A stretch of DNA of 64,000 bases, taken from Aliidiomarina soli. GTDB taxonomy: Bacteria; Pseudomonadota; Gammaproteobacteria; Enterobacterales; Alteromonadaceae. Within the stretch, counting starts at the first letter, position 1. Each line of letters starts with the position of its first letter. Shown one piece after another: positions 20,596-29,537 of this stretch. The notes below the pieces were generated by a model that worked only from the letters and a program-made list of their open reading frames with translations, ran no database searches and was not told the DNA's origin. The stretch is from the NCBI RefSeq assembly GCF_003986975.1, contig NZ_PIPO01000001.1, positions 124,001-188,000 of the forward strand. The letters are read 5' to 3'. The position numbers were made by a program, and so were the translations under genes.

Positions 20596-22041
20596 CTAGT
20601 ATGGTTGAAAGTGTACGACACCGCTGCTGTCTGCTTGTTCCGGTGCGGACTTTTTGCTGCTGTTGGCAAGAATGGAGGCGGGTGAAATAGCAACCCGCAG
20701 TCCCATCTCCGCTTCTTCGCGAATCACAGTTCCGCGCAATGAATTTGGCAATGCTTCGGTAATTTTGACGTCAACAAACTTACCGATCATGCCAGGATGG
20801 CCTTCAAAATTAACCACCCGGTTGTTCTCGGTGCGACCCGATAACTCCATTGGGTTTTTGCGTGACGGACCAATGACCAGAATACGCTGTTCGGTATCCA
20901 GCATACGACGGGCATGCTGCTGAGCCTGTTGATTAATGCGCTGTTGCAGCAGTTGCAAACGCTGCTTCTTGGTGTCTTCAGTGACATCGTCGGGTAAGTC
21001 GGCGGCTGGCGTGCCCGGGCGTGCACTGTAGATAAAGCTGAAACTGAGATCAAAGTCGATGGCCTGAATAAGATCCATGGTTTTTTCAAAATCCGCATCG
21101 GTTTCGCCAGGGAAACCAATGATAAAGTCGGATGACATAGCAATATTAGGACGCACTTTCTTCAGCTTACGAATTTGTGATTTATATTCGAGTGCCGTAT
21201 GGCCCCGTTTCATCAGCGCCAGAACGCGGTCCGAGCCACTTTGCACCGGCAGGTGCAGGTGATCGACCAATTCAGGAATGCTTTCATAGGCCGCAATAAT
21301 ATCATCGGTAAATTCGACCGGATGCGAGGTGGTGTAACGGATGCGGTCGATACCGTCGATGCTGGCGACTAAGTCCAACAATTCAGCAAAAGAGCAGATG
21401 CTGCCGTCATACTGAGGTCCACGGAAGGCATTCACGTTCTGACCCAGCAGGTTCACTTCACGCACGCCTTGCTCAGCCAGCTGAGCTATTTCATACAGCA
21501 CGTCGTCAACCGGGCGGCTGACTTCTTCGCCTCGGGTATAAGGCACAACGCAGAAGGTGCAGTACTTGCTACAGCCTTCCATAATCGAAACGAAGGCACT
21601 GGCACCGTCTGCTTTAGGCGCAGGTAAGCTGTCAAATTTTTCAATTTCCGGAAATGAAATGTCGACCACGGACTTCATGCCGCCTTGTACTTGCTTGACC
21701 ATTTCTGGCAGGCGGTGCAGCGTCTGCGGGCCGAACACCAGATCGACAAAGGGCGCGCGCTGGCGAATGTGGTCACCTTCCTGTGAGGCAACACAGCCGC
21801 CGACACCGATGATCAAATCAGGTTTGTCGTTCTTCAGCAGCTTCCAGCGACCCAACTGATGAAACACCTTTTCCTGTGCTTTCTCACGAATGGAACAGGT
21901 ATTCAGCAGGATCAGATCAGCATCTTCAGCAGTGTCTGTTGGCTCATAGCCCTGAGTCGCTTTCATCAGATCAACCATCTTGTCTGAATCGTACTCATTC
22001 ATCTGGCAGCCCCAGGTTTTGATAAAGACCTTTTTACTCAT
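20596..22041 (-). CDS. miaB: tRNA-2-methylthio-N6-dimethylallyladenosine synthase
   Basis: Radical-SAM methylthiotransferase that completes ms2i6A37 in tRNAs reading UNN codons. The N-terminal UPF0004 domain carries its own cluster cysteines starting with Cys12 ([11 protein letters not shown]). The radical-SAM triad CSKYCTFC lies near residues 155-165. A C-terminal TRAM domain follows. The 481 residues include a slightly longer tail than E. coli. It lies upstream of ybeZ, as in E. coli. Confidence 0.97.
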   Translation of the reverse strand: MSKKVFIKTWGCQMNEYDSDKMVDLMKATQGYEPTDTAEDADLILLNTCSIREKAQEKVFHQLGRWKLLKNDKPDLIIGVGGCVASQEGDHIRQRAPFVDLVFGPQTLHRLPEMVKQVQGGMKSVVDISFPEIEKFDSLPAPKADGASAFVSIMEGCSKYCTFCVVPYTRGEEVSRPVDDVLYEIAQLAEQGVREVNLLGQNVNAFRGPQYDGSICSFAELLDLVASIDGIDRIRYTTSHPVEFTDDIIAAYESIPELVDHLHLPVQSGSDRVLALMKRGHTALEYKSQIRKLKKVRPNIAMSSDFIIGFPGETDADFEKTMDLIQAIDFDLSFSFIYSARPGTPAADLPDDVTEDTKKQRLQLLQQRINQQAQQHARRMLDTEQRILVIGPSRKNPMELSGRTENNRVVNFEGHPGMIGKFVDVKITEALPNSLRGTVIREEAEMGLRVAISPASILANSSKKSAPEQADSSGVVHFQPY

Positions 22042-22125
22042 GATGCTCGCTTACCCGCTTAAACTAAAGACTTCAAAAAAGGGCGCTTATTTTACCACCT
22101 AAGGTGGGGCGCTGACCAGTATCCT

Positions 22126-22983
22126 TTACTGGATCGGAGCACGCCGTGGCTGGCGCAGTGCATGGTAGCCCGCAATAAAGATAATCAGGGTACCTGCGAC
22201 CATGTGCCAGGTGACGGGTTCATGCCAGAACCAGAAGCCCATGAACGCAGCAAAGATGACTGAACTGTAGGTGAAAACGCCGACCCGCGAGGGGCTGGCA
22301 ATGCTGAATGCGCGGGTCATAGCCAGTTGCCCTATGACGGCCAGCAAGCCCATAGCAGCCACCAGCAACCAGCTTTCTGCGGGCAATGGTTGCCATTGGA
22401 TTAGCAGCGGGAACGCGGAGAGTAATGAGGCAAAGAAGGAAAAATAAAACACGATCTTACTCGGCGATTCAGTTACCGATAGTTTACGAATAATGGTTTT
22501 GGTCCAGGCTGCCAGCAGTGCGGCTATTACGGCTACGATAACCATGGGTTGCAGACCGGTGGCAAAGGGGTTGAGGAAAATAAGCACACCGATGAAGCCA
22601 GTGGTAATAGTGAGGATCAGACGCACACTAATGTGTTCACCGAGCCAGAAATGGGATATCAGCGGAATAAAAAACGGAGCCATCAACAGAACCAGAGTGG
22701 CCTGGGCCAACGGAATAGATGCAATGACCATAAAGAATAAGAACATCGCGGCAACACCTGCCACGGCGCGCAGCAGGTGCAGGCCAAGGGCTTCGGTTTT
22801 AAACGCGGTGGCTCGCTTGCGGTACAACCAGGGGAGTAAAACCAGAAAGGCAAATAAGTTACGAAAGAAAACCAGATGCTGATAGGGCAAGGTTTCAGTC
22901 AGGTGCTTCACCAATGCACTGACGCCAGCAAAACAGAGTTCGGCCAGCAAGACCAACAATGAGGCGATAACAACCGCGGGCAT
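22126..22983 (-). CDS. EamA/DMT-superfamily transporter
   Basis: Polytopic inner-membrane protein with about ten hydrophobic helices arranged as two EamA repeats, the pattern of drug/metabolite transporters such as RhaT, YdcZ or RarD relatives. The start MPAVVIASLLVLLAELCFAG and the second-repeat ending WHEPVTWHMVAGTLIIFIAG are typical. The substrate cannot be predicted. It lies upstream of and in the same direction as miaB, 84 bp away, with a short hairpin (22095-22107) in the gap. Confidence 0.85.
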   Translation of the reverse strand: MPAVVIASLLVLLAELCFAGVSALVKHLTETLPYQHLVFFRNLFAFLVLLPWLYRKRATAFKTEALGLHLLRAVAGVAAMFLFFMVIASIPLAQATLVLLMAPFFIPLISHFWLGEHISVRLILTITTGFIGVLIFLNPFATGLQPMVIVAVIAALLAAWTKTIIRKLSVTESPSKIVFYFSFFASLLSAFPLLIQWQPLPAESWLLVAAMGLLAVIGQLAMTRAFSIASPSRVGVFTYSSVIFAAFMGFWFWHEPVTWHMVAGTLIIFIAGYHALRQPRRAPIQ

Positions 22984-23206
22984 GCGACTTCCTTAATGCT
23001 CGTTCCGAGGGCAACACAGTCAGGCCACAGGATACCATGAAGCATGACTGGGTGCAGGTCATTGGCGCTGAATCCGGCCTGGTGATGAGCTACTGAGGCA
23101 TTTAAATCATGCGCAGGAACAAAAAAGAGGGCGGCTGGATTATAAAAATGGGGCGGCTTCGGGCATACTAAAAGGCTCAAAAACGTGCGGCATGTAAGGA
23201 AAAGGC

Positions 23207-24385
23207 ATGACAAATCTACAAACTGATATTCTCGTCGTTGGGGCCGGTATGGTTGGCGCTTCTGCCGCCCTGGGCCTGGCCCAACAAGGGTATCATGTGT
23301 CTGTGTTGGAACCCTCACCGCAGCATGAGGTGGATTATCAGGGCGCTTATGACCTGCGTATTTCAGCGATTACCACAGACAACATCCGCATGCTTGATGA
23401 GCTGGGTGTATGGTCTGAGTTAAAGAGTTTACGCGTGCAGCCATTTAATCAGCTGGCGGTGCGTAAAGAAGGCCAGAACTGGCTGACCATGGGCAACGCG
23501 GACAAGCCTGCAGTTCTGGGGTACATGATTGAAAATAACGTGCTGCAGTATGCGCTGCTGAAAGCGCTGCAACGTCATCCGTTGATTGAAGTAATTGAGA
23601 CCTCTGTTGACCGCTTGAACTCCGAGCAGGGCTGGGCGCTGACTGACTCCGGCCAGCGGATCGAGTTCTCCTGGGTACTTGGCTGTGATGGGGCACAATC
23701 CAAGGTGCGTCAGCAGTCAGGCATTGGTGTTGCTGGGCGCTGTTACGGCCAGAGCTGTTTGCTGACCATCGTTCAGTGTACTGACCCGGTCGCCGCAAAA
23801 ACCTGGGAGAGTTTTGCCGGCAATGGTGAAATCCATGCGATGTTACCTTTGCAGGGCAATCAGGCGTGTTTGATTATGTATGGCAGTGGGCAACAGGTCG
23901 CAACCTGGCAGGCCAGCCAAGAGCAGCTGCAAGAGGCATTGAATGCACGTTTTAGTCGCGAAATTGGCGACTTTACGTTGCTTAGCCATGGCAGCTTCCC
24001 ATTGACCCGGCAAACCGCGCTCAATTACGTTCGTCAGCGTACGATTTTACTTGGGGACGCGGCGCATACCATTCATCCAATGGCGGGTCAGGGGGTCAAC
24101 CTCGGCTTTCGCGACGTGCGTAAGCTACTCGCGGTATTGCAAGGTATGGATATGGCGGACCCGGAGGCAGAGGTGGTCACGCGTCGTGCGTTAGGCCACT
24201 ATGCAGTGGCACGACGTGCCGATAACGAATTGATGGCGCAGGCGATGGATAGCATTGCCTGGGGCTTTCAACGCAACACAGGGGCTGTTCCCACAGCCCG
24301 CAATCTGGTCCTTGCCGCGTTACAGCGATTTAAACCTGGCCGCACTATCCTCAGTGCTTATGCGTCCGGGGTGTGGAAAATTTAG
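23207..24385 (+). CDS. ubiF: UbiF/UbiH-type ubiquinone-biosynthesis FAD monooxygenase
   Basis: FAD-dependent aromatic hydroxylase of the UbiH/UbiF/VisC family. The FAD motif VVGAGMVGASAALGL is near the N-terminus, the NAD(P)H-linked GCDGAQSKVR in the middle, and LLGDAAHTIHPMAGQGVNLG near residue 285. The family contains several ubiquinone hydroxylases with similar sequence. I favour UbiF (the C6 hydroxylase making demethylubiquinol into its hydroxy form) because it lies next to miaB and a Met/Leu/Gln tRNA cluster, as E. coli ubiF does. A good ribosome site (AAGGAAAAGG) precedes the ATG. Confidence 0.85.
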   Translation: MTNLQTDILVVGAGMVGASAALGLAQQGYHVSVLEPSPQHEVDYQGAYDLRISAITTDNIRMLDELGVWSELKSLRVQPFNQLAVRKEGQNWLTMGNADKPAVLGYMIENNVLQYALLKALQRHPLIEVIETSVDRLNSEQGWALTDSGQRIEFSWVLGCDGAQSKVRQQSGIGVAGRCYGQSCLLTIVQCTDPVAAKTWESFAGNGEIHAMLPLQGNQACLIMYGSGQQVATWQASQEQLQEALNARFSREIGDFTLLSHGSFPLTRQTALNYVRQRTILLGDAAHTIHPMAGQGVNLGFRDVRKLLAVLQGMDMADPEAEVVTRRALGHYAVARRADNELMAQAMDSIAWGFQRNTGAVPTARNLVLAALQRFKPGRTILSAYASGVWKI

Positions 24386-24462
24386 GATTCAATCAATGCG
24401 AGCAAGGGGCTTGAACGTGGAATGTTCGGGCCTTGAACGTTGAATGTTTAAAAAGCGGGCAC

Positions 24463-24491
24463 AAAAAAAGTCGCCGAAGCGACTATTTTTT
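24463..24491. terminator. Bidirectional terminator between ubiF and tRNA operon
   Basis: The stem AGTCGC/GCGACT (24469-24474 with 24479-24484, CGAA tetraloop) is flanked by a run of A (24463-24469) and a run of T (24486-24491). It can stop ubiF transcription rightward and the tRNA operon leftward. Confidence 0.88.
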
Positions 24492-24528
24492 GTTACTTAA
24501 GCAATTGGTTACCTAAGCAATTCTAAGT

Positions 24529-24615
24529 TGGTGCGGAGGGGGGGACTTGAACCCCCACGTCCTTTCGGACACTAGCACCTGAAGCTAGCGCGTCTACCAA
24601 TTCCGCCACCACCGC
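24529..24615 (-). tRNA. tRNA-Leu (anticodon CAG)
   Basis: An 87-nt leucine tRNA with long variable arm and encoded CCA. The anticodon loop reads TTCAGGT in a 5-bp stem. The T-arm GGGGG-TTCAAGT-CCCCC is perfect. The acceptor stem GCGGTGG against CCTCCGC has a U-U mismatch at pair 5:68. It is the last gene of the tRNA operon. Confidence 0.95.
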
Positions 24616-24629
24616 AACTTAGAGTGATA

Positions 24630-24704
24630 TGGCTGGGGTACCAGGATTCGAACCTGGGAATCGCGGGATCAAAACCCGCTGCCTTACCACTTGGCTATAC
24701 CCCA
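24630..24704 (-). tRNA. tRNA-Gln (anticodon TTG), copy 2
   Basis: A 75-nt tRNA-Gln with encoded CCA and anticodon TTG in the loop TTTTGAT. It is identical over its full length to the copy at 24746-24820, so the pair is a recent or gene-converted tandem duplication. Confidence 0.96.
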
Positions 24705-24745
24705 ACAGTATCTGGTCGGTATTCAGTTCGCAACGACATTGCAAG

Positions 24746-24820
24746 TGGCTGGGGTACCAGGATTCGAACCTGGGAATCGCGGGATCAAAACCCGCTGCCT
24801 TACCACTTGGCTATACCCCA
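24746..24820 (-). tRNA. tRNA-Gln (anticodon TTG), copy 1
   Basis: A 75-nt tRNA-Gln with encoded CCA, identical to the next gene in the operon. Tandem glutamine tRNAs beside Met and Leu tRNAs also occur in the E. coli metT-leuW-glnU-glnW cluster near ubiF. Confidence 0.96.
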
Positions 24821-24834
24821 ACGGTATGCAACTT

Positions 24835-24919
24835 TGGTGCGGACGGAGAGACTCGAACTCTCACACCTTGCGGCACTGGAACCTAAATCCAGCGTGTCTA
24901 CCAATTCCACCACGTCCGC
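24835..24919 (-). tRNA. tRNA-Leu (anticodon TAG)
   Basis: An 85-nt leucine tRNA with long variable arm, encoded CCA and a fully paired acceptor stem (GCGGACG with CGTCCGC). The anticodon loop is TTTAGGT. It is second in the operon, matching E. coli leuW in position. Confidence 0.96.
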
Positions 24920-24927
24920 AATTTGAT

Positions 24928-25004
24928 TGGTGGCTACGGCGGGATTCGAACCTGCGACCCCATCATTATGAGTGATGTGCTCTAACCAACTGAGCTACGT
25001 AGCC
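24928..25004 (-). tRNA. Elongator tRNA-Met (anticodon CAT)
   Basis: A 77-nt tRNA with encoded CCA. The anticodon loop CTCATAA and the paired first base pair (G-C) mark the elongator rather than the initiator form. It is very like E. coli metT and is the first gene after the promoter. Confidence 0.95.
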
Positions 25005-25045
25005 TTAAATCAAGTTGTTGTCGTGCTCGCTGAGCAACGGCGCGT

Positions 25046-25074
25046 ATTATGCGAATTAGGTGCGGGCGGGTCAA
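25046..25074 (-). promoter_or_regulatory. Sigma-70 promoter of the tRNA operon
   Basis: On the leftward strand, TTGACC (25069-25074) and CATAAT (25046-25051) are separated by exactly 17 bp. The GC-rich discriminator just after the -10 (ACGCGCCG) is typical of stable-RNA promoters under stringent control. The first tRNA begins about 40 bp downstream. Confidence 0.82.
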
Positions 25075-25149
25075 CACCTTTCGCTAAAAAAAAGCTATTT
25101 TCACGTCTAACTGCTCAAAAAAGCACTGAACTGATGAAAAGAGCAACAG

Positions 25150-25812
25150 TTACCACGGCAAATCGTCCCCGTTGCTGTGTTTAAACTGTCCGCTGCTGCT
25201 TAACGACAAATCGTCCACTCGTTTGGCTAGTCGTTCTGCTGCCGTATCGGCTGATATATCCCCTTGATTTCCGACCATTTCGGTTTGCACGAACCCGGGG
25301 TGAAGCAAAGCGACGGCAATGCCCTGCGCGTTCAAATCACGCGCCAGTGAAACGCCAGCGGCGTTGAGCGCGGCTTTGGACATGCGGTAGCCGTAGTAAC
25401 CGCCACTCCCGTTATCCGTCATTGAGCCCATTCTCGAGGTAATCATAATGACTTTGCTGCCCTTGTTTAAAAGCGGTAGCAGGGCCAGTGTGAGCTGCAG
25501 AGGTGCCAGTGCGTTGATCTGAAATTGGCGGGTGATATCGTCAGCTGGCGCATGTTGAAGATTTTCCCGGGTTAAGACGCCCGCATTGTTGATTAGAATA
25601 TCGATCGGTGTATCGCCCAGTTGAGCTTTCAGCGAAAGTAGCTGGGAGGCGTCGGTGACATCGATTCCTTGAATGATATTCACCGCCAGCGCTTTGAGCT
25701 CATCTGACGGGGTACGACATACGGCGATGACCTGATAGCCCGCTTTCTTATAGTGTTTGCATAGGGCCAAACCAATTCCACGGTTGGCGCCGGTAATCAG
25801 AACATGACTCAT
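25150..25812 (-). CDS. Short-chain dehydrogenase/reductase (SDR)
   Basis: Classical SDR oxidoreductase of 220 residues. The nucleotide motif TGANRGIGLAL is at residues 7-17, NNAG follows near residue 74, and the catalytic Tyr-Lys lies in the YGYRMSKAALN segment. It resembles the C-factor/CsgA-like branch found in many marine gammaproteobacteria; the substrate is unknown. It lies 49 bp after fumC in the same direction, so it may be cotranscribed with it. Confidence 0.85.
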   Translation of the reverse strand: MSHVLITGANRGIGLALCKHYKKAGYQVIAVCRTPSDELKALAVNIIQGIDVTDASQLLSLKAQLGDTPIDILINNAGVLTRENLQHAPADDITRQFQINALAPLQLTLALLPLLNKGSKVIMITSRMGSMTDNGSGGYYGYRMSKAALNAAGVSLARDLNAQGIAVALLHPGFVQTEMVGNQGDISADTAAERLAKRVDDLSLSSSGQFKHSNGDDLPW

Positions 25813-25861
25813 AAAACTTCCTTAGGTTGGACTGCAAGCAGCCAGGTGTAGAGCAGACAAA

Positions 25862-27244
25862 TTACTCTGCTAATCCACCGCTGGTCAGTTTCTTCGGGTC
25901 GAGCAAGCTGCTGAGTCGGTCACGGCCAAGGTCCGTCATTTCATCGGCAACGTCCAGCACTGGCCGTTTTTCCTGATAGGCCTTTTTGGCAATTTCAGCA
26001 GCTTTTTCATAGCCGATTTCCGGATTGAGGGCAGTGACCAGAATTGGATTCTTATCCAGCGCCTTCTGCACCTGTTGCTGGTTAGCAGTAAAACTCTGGA
26101 TTGCCTGATCAGCCAGGGCATAACTGGCATTGGTCATGAGCTCTGTCGCTTGCAGTAAATTGTAAGCGATGACCGGCAACATCACATTGAGCTGAAAGTT
26201 GCCGGACTGAGCCGCGATACTAACCGTGGTTTGATTGCCAAATACCTGCGCGCAGGTCATTGCGACTGCTTCTGGTATCACCGGGTTTACTTTACCAGGC
26301 ATAATACTGCTGCCGGGCTGCAATGCCTGCAGTTCAATTTCGCCCAATCCGGAGAGCGGGCCGCTATTCATCCAGCGTAAGTCATTGCTGATTTTCATCA
26401 GGCAGGAGGCGATCGAAGCCAGTTCGCCCATGGTCGCAACCGATAAGTCCTGCGACGCAATGCCGGCAAACTTGTTCTCACTTTCAACAAACTCCATTTC
26501 AGTAAAGCTGGTCAGGCTGGCGCAGAACCGTTCGGCAAACTGTGGATGTGAATTAATCCCCGTGCCGATTGCTGTCCCTCCCTGCGGCAGTGCCTGAAGC
26601 TGGGGCAGGAGGGCATCCAGTCGTTGCTGACACTGTTTGACCTGAAAGGCCCAGGTTTGTAATTCCTGTTGCATGGTCAGTGGCATGGCATCCATCAGGT
26701 GAGTTCGACCTGTCTTAACGATGTCATGCAATTGGTCAGCCTTGCTCAGAATAACGCTTTCCAGGTGGGAAAGGGCAGGCTGCAGTTTACGCGTGATACG
26801 TCGCGCTGCTGATATCTGAATCGCAGTAGGGATGACATCGTTGCTACTTTGTCCGAGGTTTACATCGTCGTTTGGATGGATGGTCAGGCCTGAGCCGCGG
26901 CTGGCTAGTTGAGCGAGCACTTCATTCACGTTCATATTGGTACTGGTGCCGGAACCAGTCTGAAAAATATCGACCGGGAACTGCTTCTGCCACTGGCCTT
27001 CAAAAACTTCTAATGCGGCCTGCTTAATTGCGTCAGCTTTGTCCGCACTTAGTAATTCAAGTTCAGCGTTGGCTTCCGCTGCACAGTATTTAATTAATGC
27101 AACGGCACGAATAAAAGCGAATGGCATGCGCAATTCGCTGAGCTTGAAGTTGTTGATGGCGCGCTGCGTCTGTGCCCCATACAGGGCATCTGCGGGGACG
27201 CTTACGTCCCCCATACTATCGTGTTCAAGGCGAGCTTCTTTCAT
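25862..27244 (-). CDS. fumC: Class II fumarate hydratase
   Basis: Oxygen-stable fumarase that interconverts fumarate and malate in the TCA cycle. The superfamily signature GSSIMPGKVNP is near residue 315, and substrate-binding stretches SSNDVIPTAIQ and TGRTHLMDA are present. At 460 residues it is the normal size. Aspartate ammonia-lyase shares this fold, but the overall sequence and start (EHDSMGDVSVPADALYGAQTQRA) fit FumC. Confidence 0.93.
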   Translation of the reverse strand: MKEARLEHDSMGDVSVPADALYGAQTQRAINNFKLSELRMPFAFIRAVALIKYCAAEANAELELLSADKADAIKQAALEVFEGQWQKQFPVDIFQTGSGTSTNMNVNEVLAQLASRGSGLTIHPNDDVNLGQSSNDVIPTAIQISAARRITRKLQPALSHLESVILSKADQLHDIVKTGRTHLMDAMPLTMQQELQTWAFQVKQCQQRLDALLPQLQALPQGGTAIGTGINSHPQFAERFCASLTSFTEMEFVESENKFAGIASQDLSVATMGELASIASCLMKISNDLRWMNSGPLSGLGEIELQALQPGSSIMPGKVNPVIPEAVAMTCAQVFGNQTTVSIAAQSGNFQLNVMLPVIAYNLLQATELMTNASYALADQAIQSFTANQQQVQKALDKNPILVTALNPEIGYEKAAEIAKKAYQEKRPVLDVADEMTDLGRDRLSSLLDPKKLTSGGLAE

Positions 27245-27404
27245 TCTGACTTCCTTTTTTTGCGCAGTACCTGGATGTAACGAACCTGGTCGCAGAGTAT
27301 CTGTCCCAGCCGATGGTCGAGAGGGGCAATGTTGTAGGACATTGACGCATCCTACCCTTACCAGCTGTTTTTAACCAGACGTTAGCAGTAAGCTTAGAGT
27401 TTAT

Positions 27405-27433
27405 TTGACTGGCTTCAAGGCCTGCACTTTTAT
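27405..27433 (+). promoter_or_regulatory. Candidate promoter of the EAL gene
   Basis: TTGACT (27405-27410) and TTTTAT (27428-27433) are 17 bp apart and lie about 35 bp before the ATG at 27469, in the 224-bp gap after divergently read fumC. The -10 match is weak, so this is only a candidate. Confidence 0.45.
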
Positions 27434-27468
27434 CTTTTAAATTCAGTCGCTAACGGGAGCATGCAAGG

Positions 27469-28371
27469 ATGTATCGACGGTTGGTTGATAAGCAACGGTT
27501 AAAACGACAAGAGTGCATCGTATCAACATTGCGGCGCGCCGATTTCGATCAGGAATTCAGCCTGGTCTTTCAACCTCAGATGGATGGCCGAAATGGCAGG
27601 CTGTATGCAGTAGAAGCCTTGTTGCGCTGGTATAGCCCAGCGCTTGGCAATGTCAGTGCCGCTGAGTTTATTCCGTTGGCAGAGCAATATGGTGTTATTC
27701 ACCGAATAACACTATGGGTCATTCGCCAGTCGGTCGCCTACCTGCTTAAATGGCGTCAACTGGGGTTTAGAGTGCAATTGGCAATTAATATTTCAGTGCT
27801 TGACCTCGAGCATCCCTACCTGTTGCGAGAATTGACCCGGGCGGCGGTGATGGACGGTCTTGAGCCTGCTCAACTGACGCTGGAAGTGACTGAAACGGCA
27901 CCTATGCGCGATCCGGCCTTGGCAGCTCAACATGTGACAGAGTTGATTGCGGCGGGCTTTAAGGTCGCGCTGGATGACTTTGGCAGTGGCCATGCGCATT
28001 TGATGCAATTGGGTCAGTTGCCAGTCAGCGAAGTGAAGCTGGATCGAAGTCTGGTTCAGGCGCTGGAGGCAGAAGTAAAATCTGCTGCTGAAAGCGGCAA
28101 CCGAAAGGACCAGGGTCGGGGGTGGTGGATGATGCTAAAGTCAGTTATTGAACTTGCTCATAGTCTGGGCTTACAGGTGGTAGCAGAGGGCGTCGAAGAC
28201 GCTCAGACCAAGCGGCTTTTACAACAGGCGGGTTGTGATTATCTGCAAGGGTATTACTTTTCGAAACCGTTAACTGAAGCGGATTTTCTGCGCTGGCTGA
28301 GCCAGCAACGAGCGGACCCGGCGACTGATGATAGTGAGGAAGTTAAAGAGGAAATGACAACAGCCACCTGA
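27469..28371 (+). CDS. Stand-alone EAL-domain cyclic-di-GMP phosphodiesterase
   Basis: A 300-residue protein that is almost entirely one EAL domain. The residues needed for metal binding and catalysis appear intact: Glu49 in VEALLRW, Asn106 in AINIS, Glu138 in LEVTET, Asp168-Asp169 in DDFGSGH, Lys189 in VKLDRS, Glu239 in AEGVE and Gln259 in LQGYYF. Hydrolysis of c-di-GMP to pGpG is therefore plausible. There is no membrane segment or sensor domain. A charged insert (about residues 200-218) lengthens the segment before the LKSVIELAHSLG helix. Confidence 0.86.
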   Translation: MYRRLVDKQRLKRQECIVSTLRRADFDQEFSLVFQPQMDGRNGRLYAVEALLRWYSPALGNVSAAEFIPLAEQYGVIHRITLWVIRQSVAYLLKWRQLGFRVQLAINISVLDLEHPYLLRELTRAAVMDGLEPAQLTLEVTETAPMRDPALAAQHVTELIAAGFKVALDDFGSGHAHLMQLGQLPVSEVKLDRSLVQALEAEVKSAAESGNRKDQGRGWWMMLKSVIELAHSLGLQVVAEGVEDAQTKRLLQQAGCDYLQGYYFSKPLTEADFLRWLSQQRADPATDDSEEVKEEMTTAT

Positions 28372-28385
28372 GTGGTGGCTGTTGT
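28357..28385. terminator. Hairpin at the end of the EAL gene
   Basis: A 12-bp perfect stem (28357-28368 with 28374-28385, loop TGAGT) includes the EAL stop codon. There is no T-tract, so it may serve as a weak terminator or as 3'-end protection for the convergent transcripts. Confidence 0.55.
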
Positions 28386-28395
28386 ATGCGCTGCT

Positions 28396-28447
28396 TTAAA
28401 CATTCAGCTTAAACGTTCACCTTAAACATTTACTTTAAACATTAAAG
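28396..28447. repeat. Four 13-bp tandem repeats at the 3' end of ychF
   Basis: Four consecutive 13-bp units begin TTAAACRTT (28396, 28409, 28422 and 28435). The last unit contains the ychF stop codon and final codons; the other three are degenerate copies lying downstream of it. Each unit carries a TAA on the ychF strand. Confidence 0.85.
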
Positions 28448-29526
28448 CGGAAGTGAATAACATCACCATCTTTGACAATGTACTCTTTGCCTTCAAGACG
28501 CCATTTACCAGCGTCTTTTGCACCTTGTTCTCCATTATTATCAATGAAATCATCATAGCCAACAATTTCAGCGCGAATAAAGCCTTTTTCAAAATCGGTA
28601 TGGATTTTACCGGCTGCTTGGGGAGCGGTACTATTGACCGGAATGGTCCAGGCACGCACTTCTTTGACGCCAGCGGTAAAGTACGTATGCAGGTTCAATA
28701 ATTCATAGCCTGCACGGATAACACGATTCAAACCAGGCTCAGTTAAACCCATTTCACTGAGGAATTCTTCTTTGTCAGCGTCATCAAGCTCTGAAATTTC
28801 AGCTTCGATGGCCGCACAGACCGGAACCACAATCGCATTTTCGCGGCTGGCAATTTCCTGCACCTGCTCAAGCATCGGATTATCGCTAAAGCCGTCTTCA
28901 GCCACGTTGCAGATATACATGGTTGGCTTTAGGGTTAACAGGTTATGAGAGCGAATGGTGCGGCGCTCATCGTCGGTCAGAGTGACACTGCGCGCCATAC
29001 TGCCTTCTTCCAGTGTAGGCAGTAGTTTTTCCAACACTGCAATTTCAGCTTTCGCCTGTTTGTCGCCGCCTTTTGCTTTCTTACCTAAGCGGTGAATCGA
29101 TTTTTCTACTGAATCCAGGTCAGCCAGTGCCAGTTCGGTATTAATGGTATCAATGTCTTCCAACGGATCGACGCGTCCATTCACATGGACCACATTCTCA
29201 TCGTTAAAACAACGAACGACATGACCGATGGCATCGGTTTCGCGGATGTTGGCAAGGAACTGATTACCCAGCCCTTCGCCTTTTGATGCCCCTTTGACCA
29301 ATCCGGCGATATCCACAAATTCCATGGTGGTAGGAATGATTTTCTGTGGTTTTACGATCGCGGCCAGGGCGTCAAGACGTTCGTCTGGTACAGCGACGAC
29401 CCCGGTATTGGGCTCGATGGTACAAAACGGGAAGTTTGCGGCATCGATGCCAGCCTTGGTCAGTGCATTAAAAAGGGTCGACTTACCAACGTTTGGTAAA
29501 CCCACGATACCGCATTTAAAACCCAT
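28435..29526 (-). CDS. ychF: Redox-regulated ATPase/GTPase YchF
   Basis: Obg-related P-loop NTPase (OLA1 family) that prefers ATP and associates with ribosomes. The P-loop GLPNVGKST is at residues 8-16, a coiled-coil insert lies in the middle, and a C-terminal TGS domain ends in [14 protein letters not shown]. At 363 residues it is the same length as E. coli YchF. It follows pth by 11 bp, the usual pth-ychF order. Confidence 0.96.
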   Translation of the reverse strand: MGFKCGIVGLPNVGKSTLFNALTKAGIDAANFPFCTIEPNTGVVAVPDERLDALAAIVKPQKIIPTTMEFVDIAGLVKGASKGEGLGNQFLANIRETDAIGHVVRCFNDENVVHVNGRVDPLEDIDTINTELALADLDSVEKSIHRLGKKAKGGDKQAKAEIAVLEKLLPTLEEGSMARSVTLTDDERRTIRSHNLLTLKPTMYICNVAEDGFSDNPMLEQVQEIASRENAIVVPVCAAIEAEISELDDADKEEFLSEMGLTEPGLNRVIRAGYELLNLHTYFTAGVKEVRAWTIPVNSTAPQAAGKIHTDFEKGFIRAEIVGYDDFIDNNGEQGAKDAGKWRLEGKEYIVKDGDVIHFRFNV

Positions 29527-29537
29527 AATTGTTCCTG

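Noticed and set aside
22908-23318. Leftward 136-residue open frame spanning the DMT transporter start and the ubiF start
   Set aside because: It overlaps the ends of two well-supported genes, has no family features and no ribosome site.
24630-24820. Duplicate Gln tRNAs as a mobile-element attachment duplication
   Set aside because: Both copies are complete with CCA, in one operon, with no integrase or foreign genes between them; tandem Gln tRNAs at this locus also occur in E. coli.
24624-24975. Rightward open frames across the tRNA cluster encoding GFEPGN-type peptides
   Set aside because: They lie antisense to five well-folded tRNA genes and repeat because the two Gln tRNAs are identical; these peptides are a known annotation artefact.
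28396-28447. Short-repeat CRISPR-like array
   Set aside because: Units are only 13 bp, directly abutting with no spacers, and no cas genes occur in the window.
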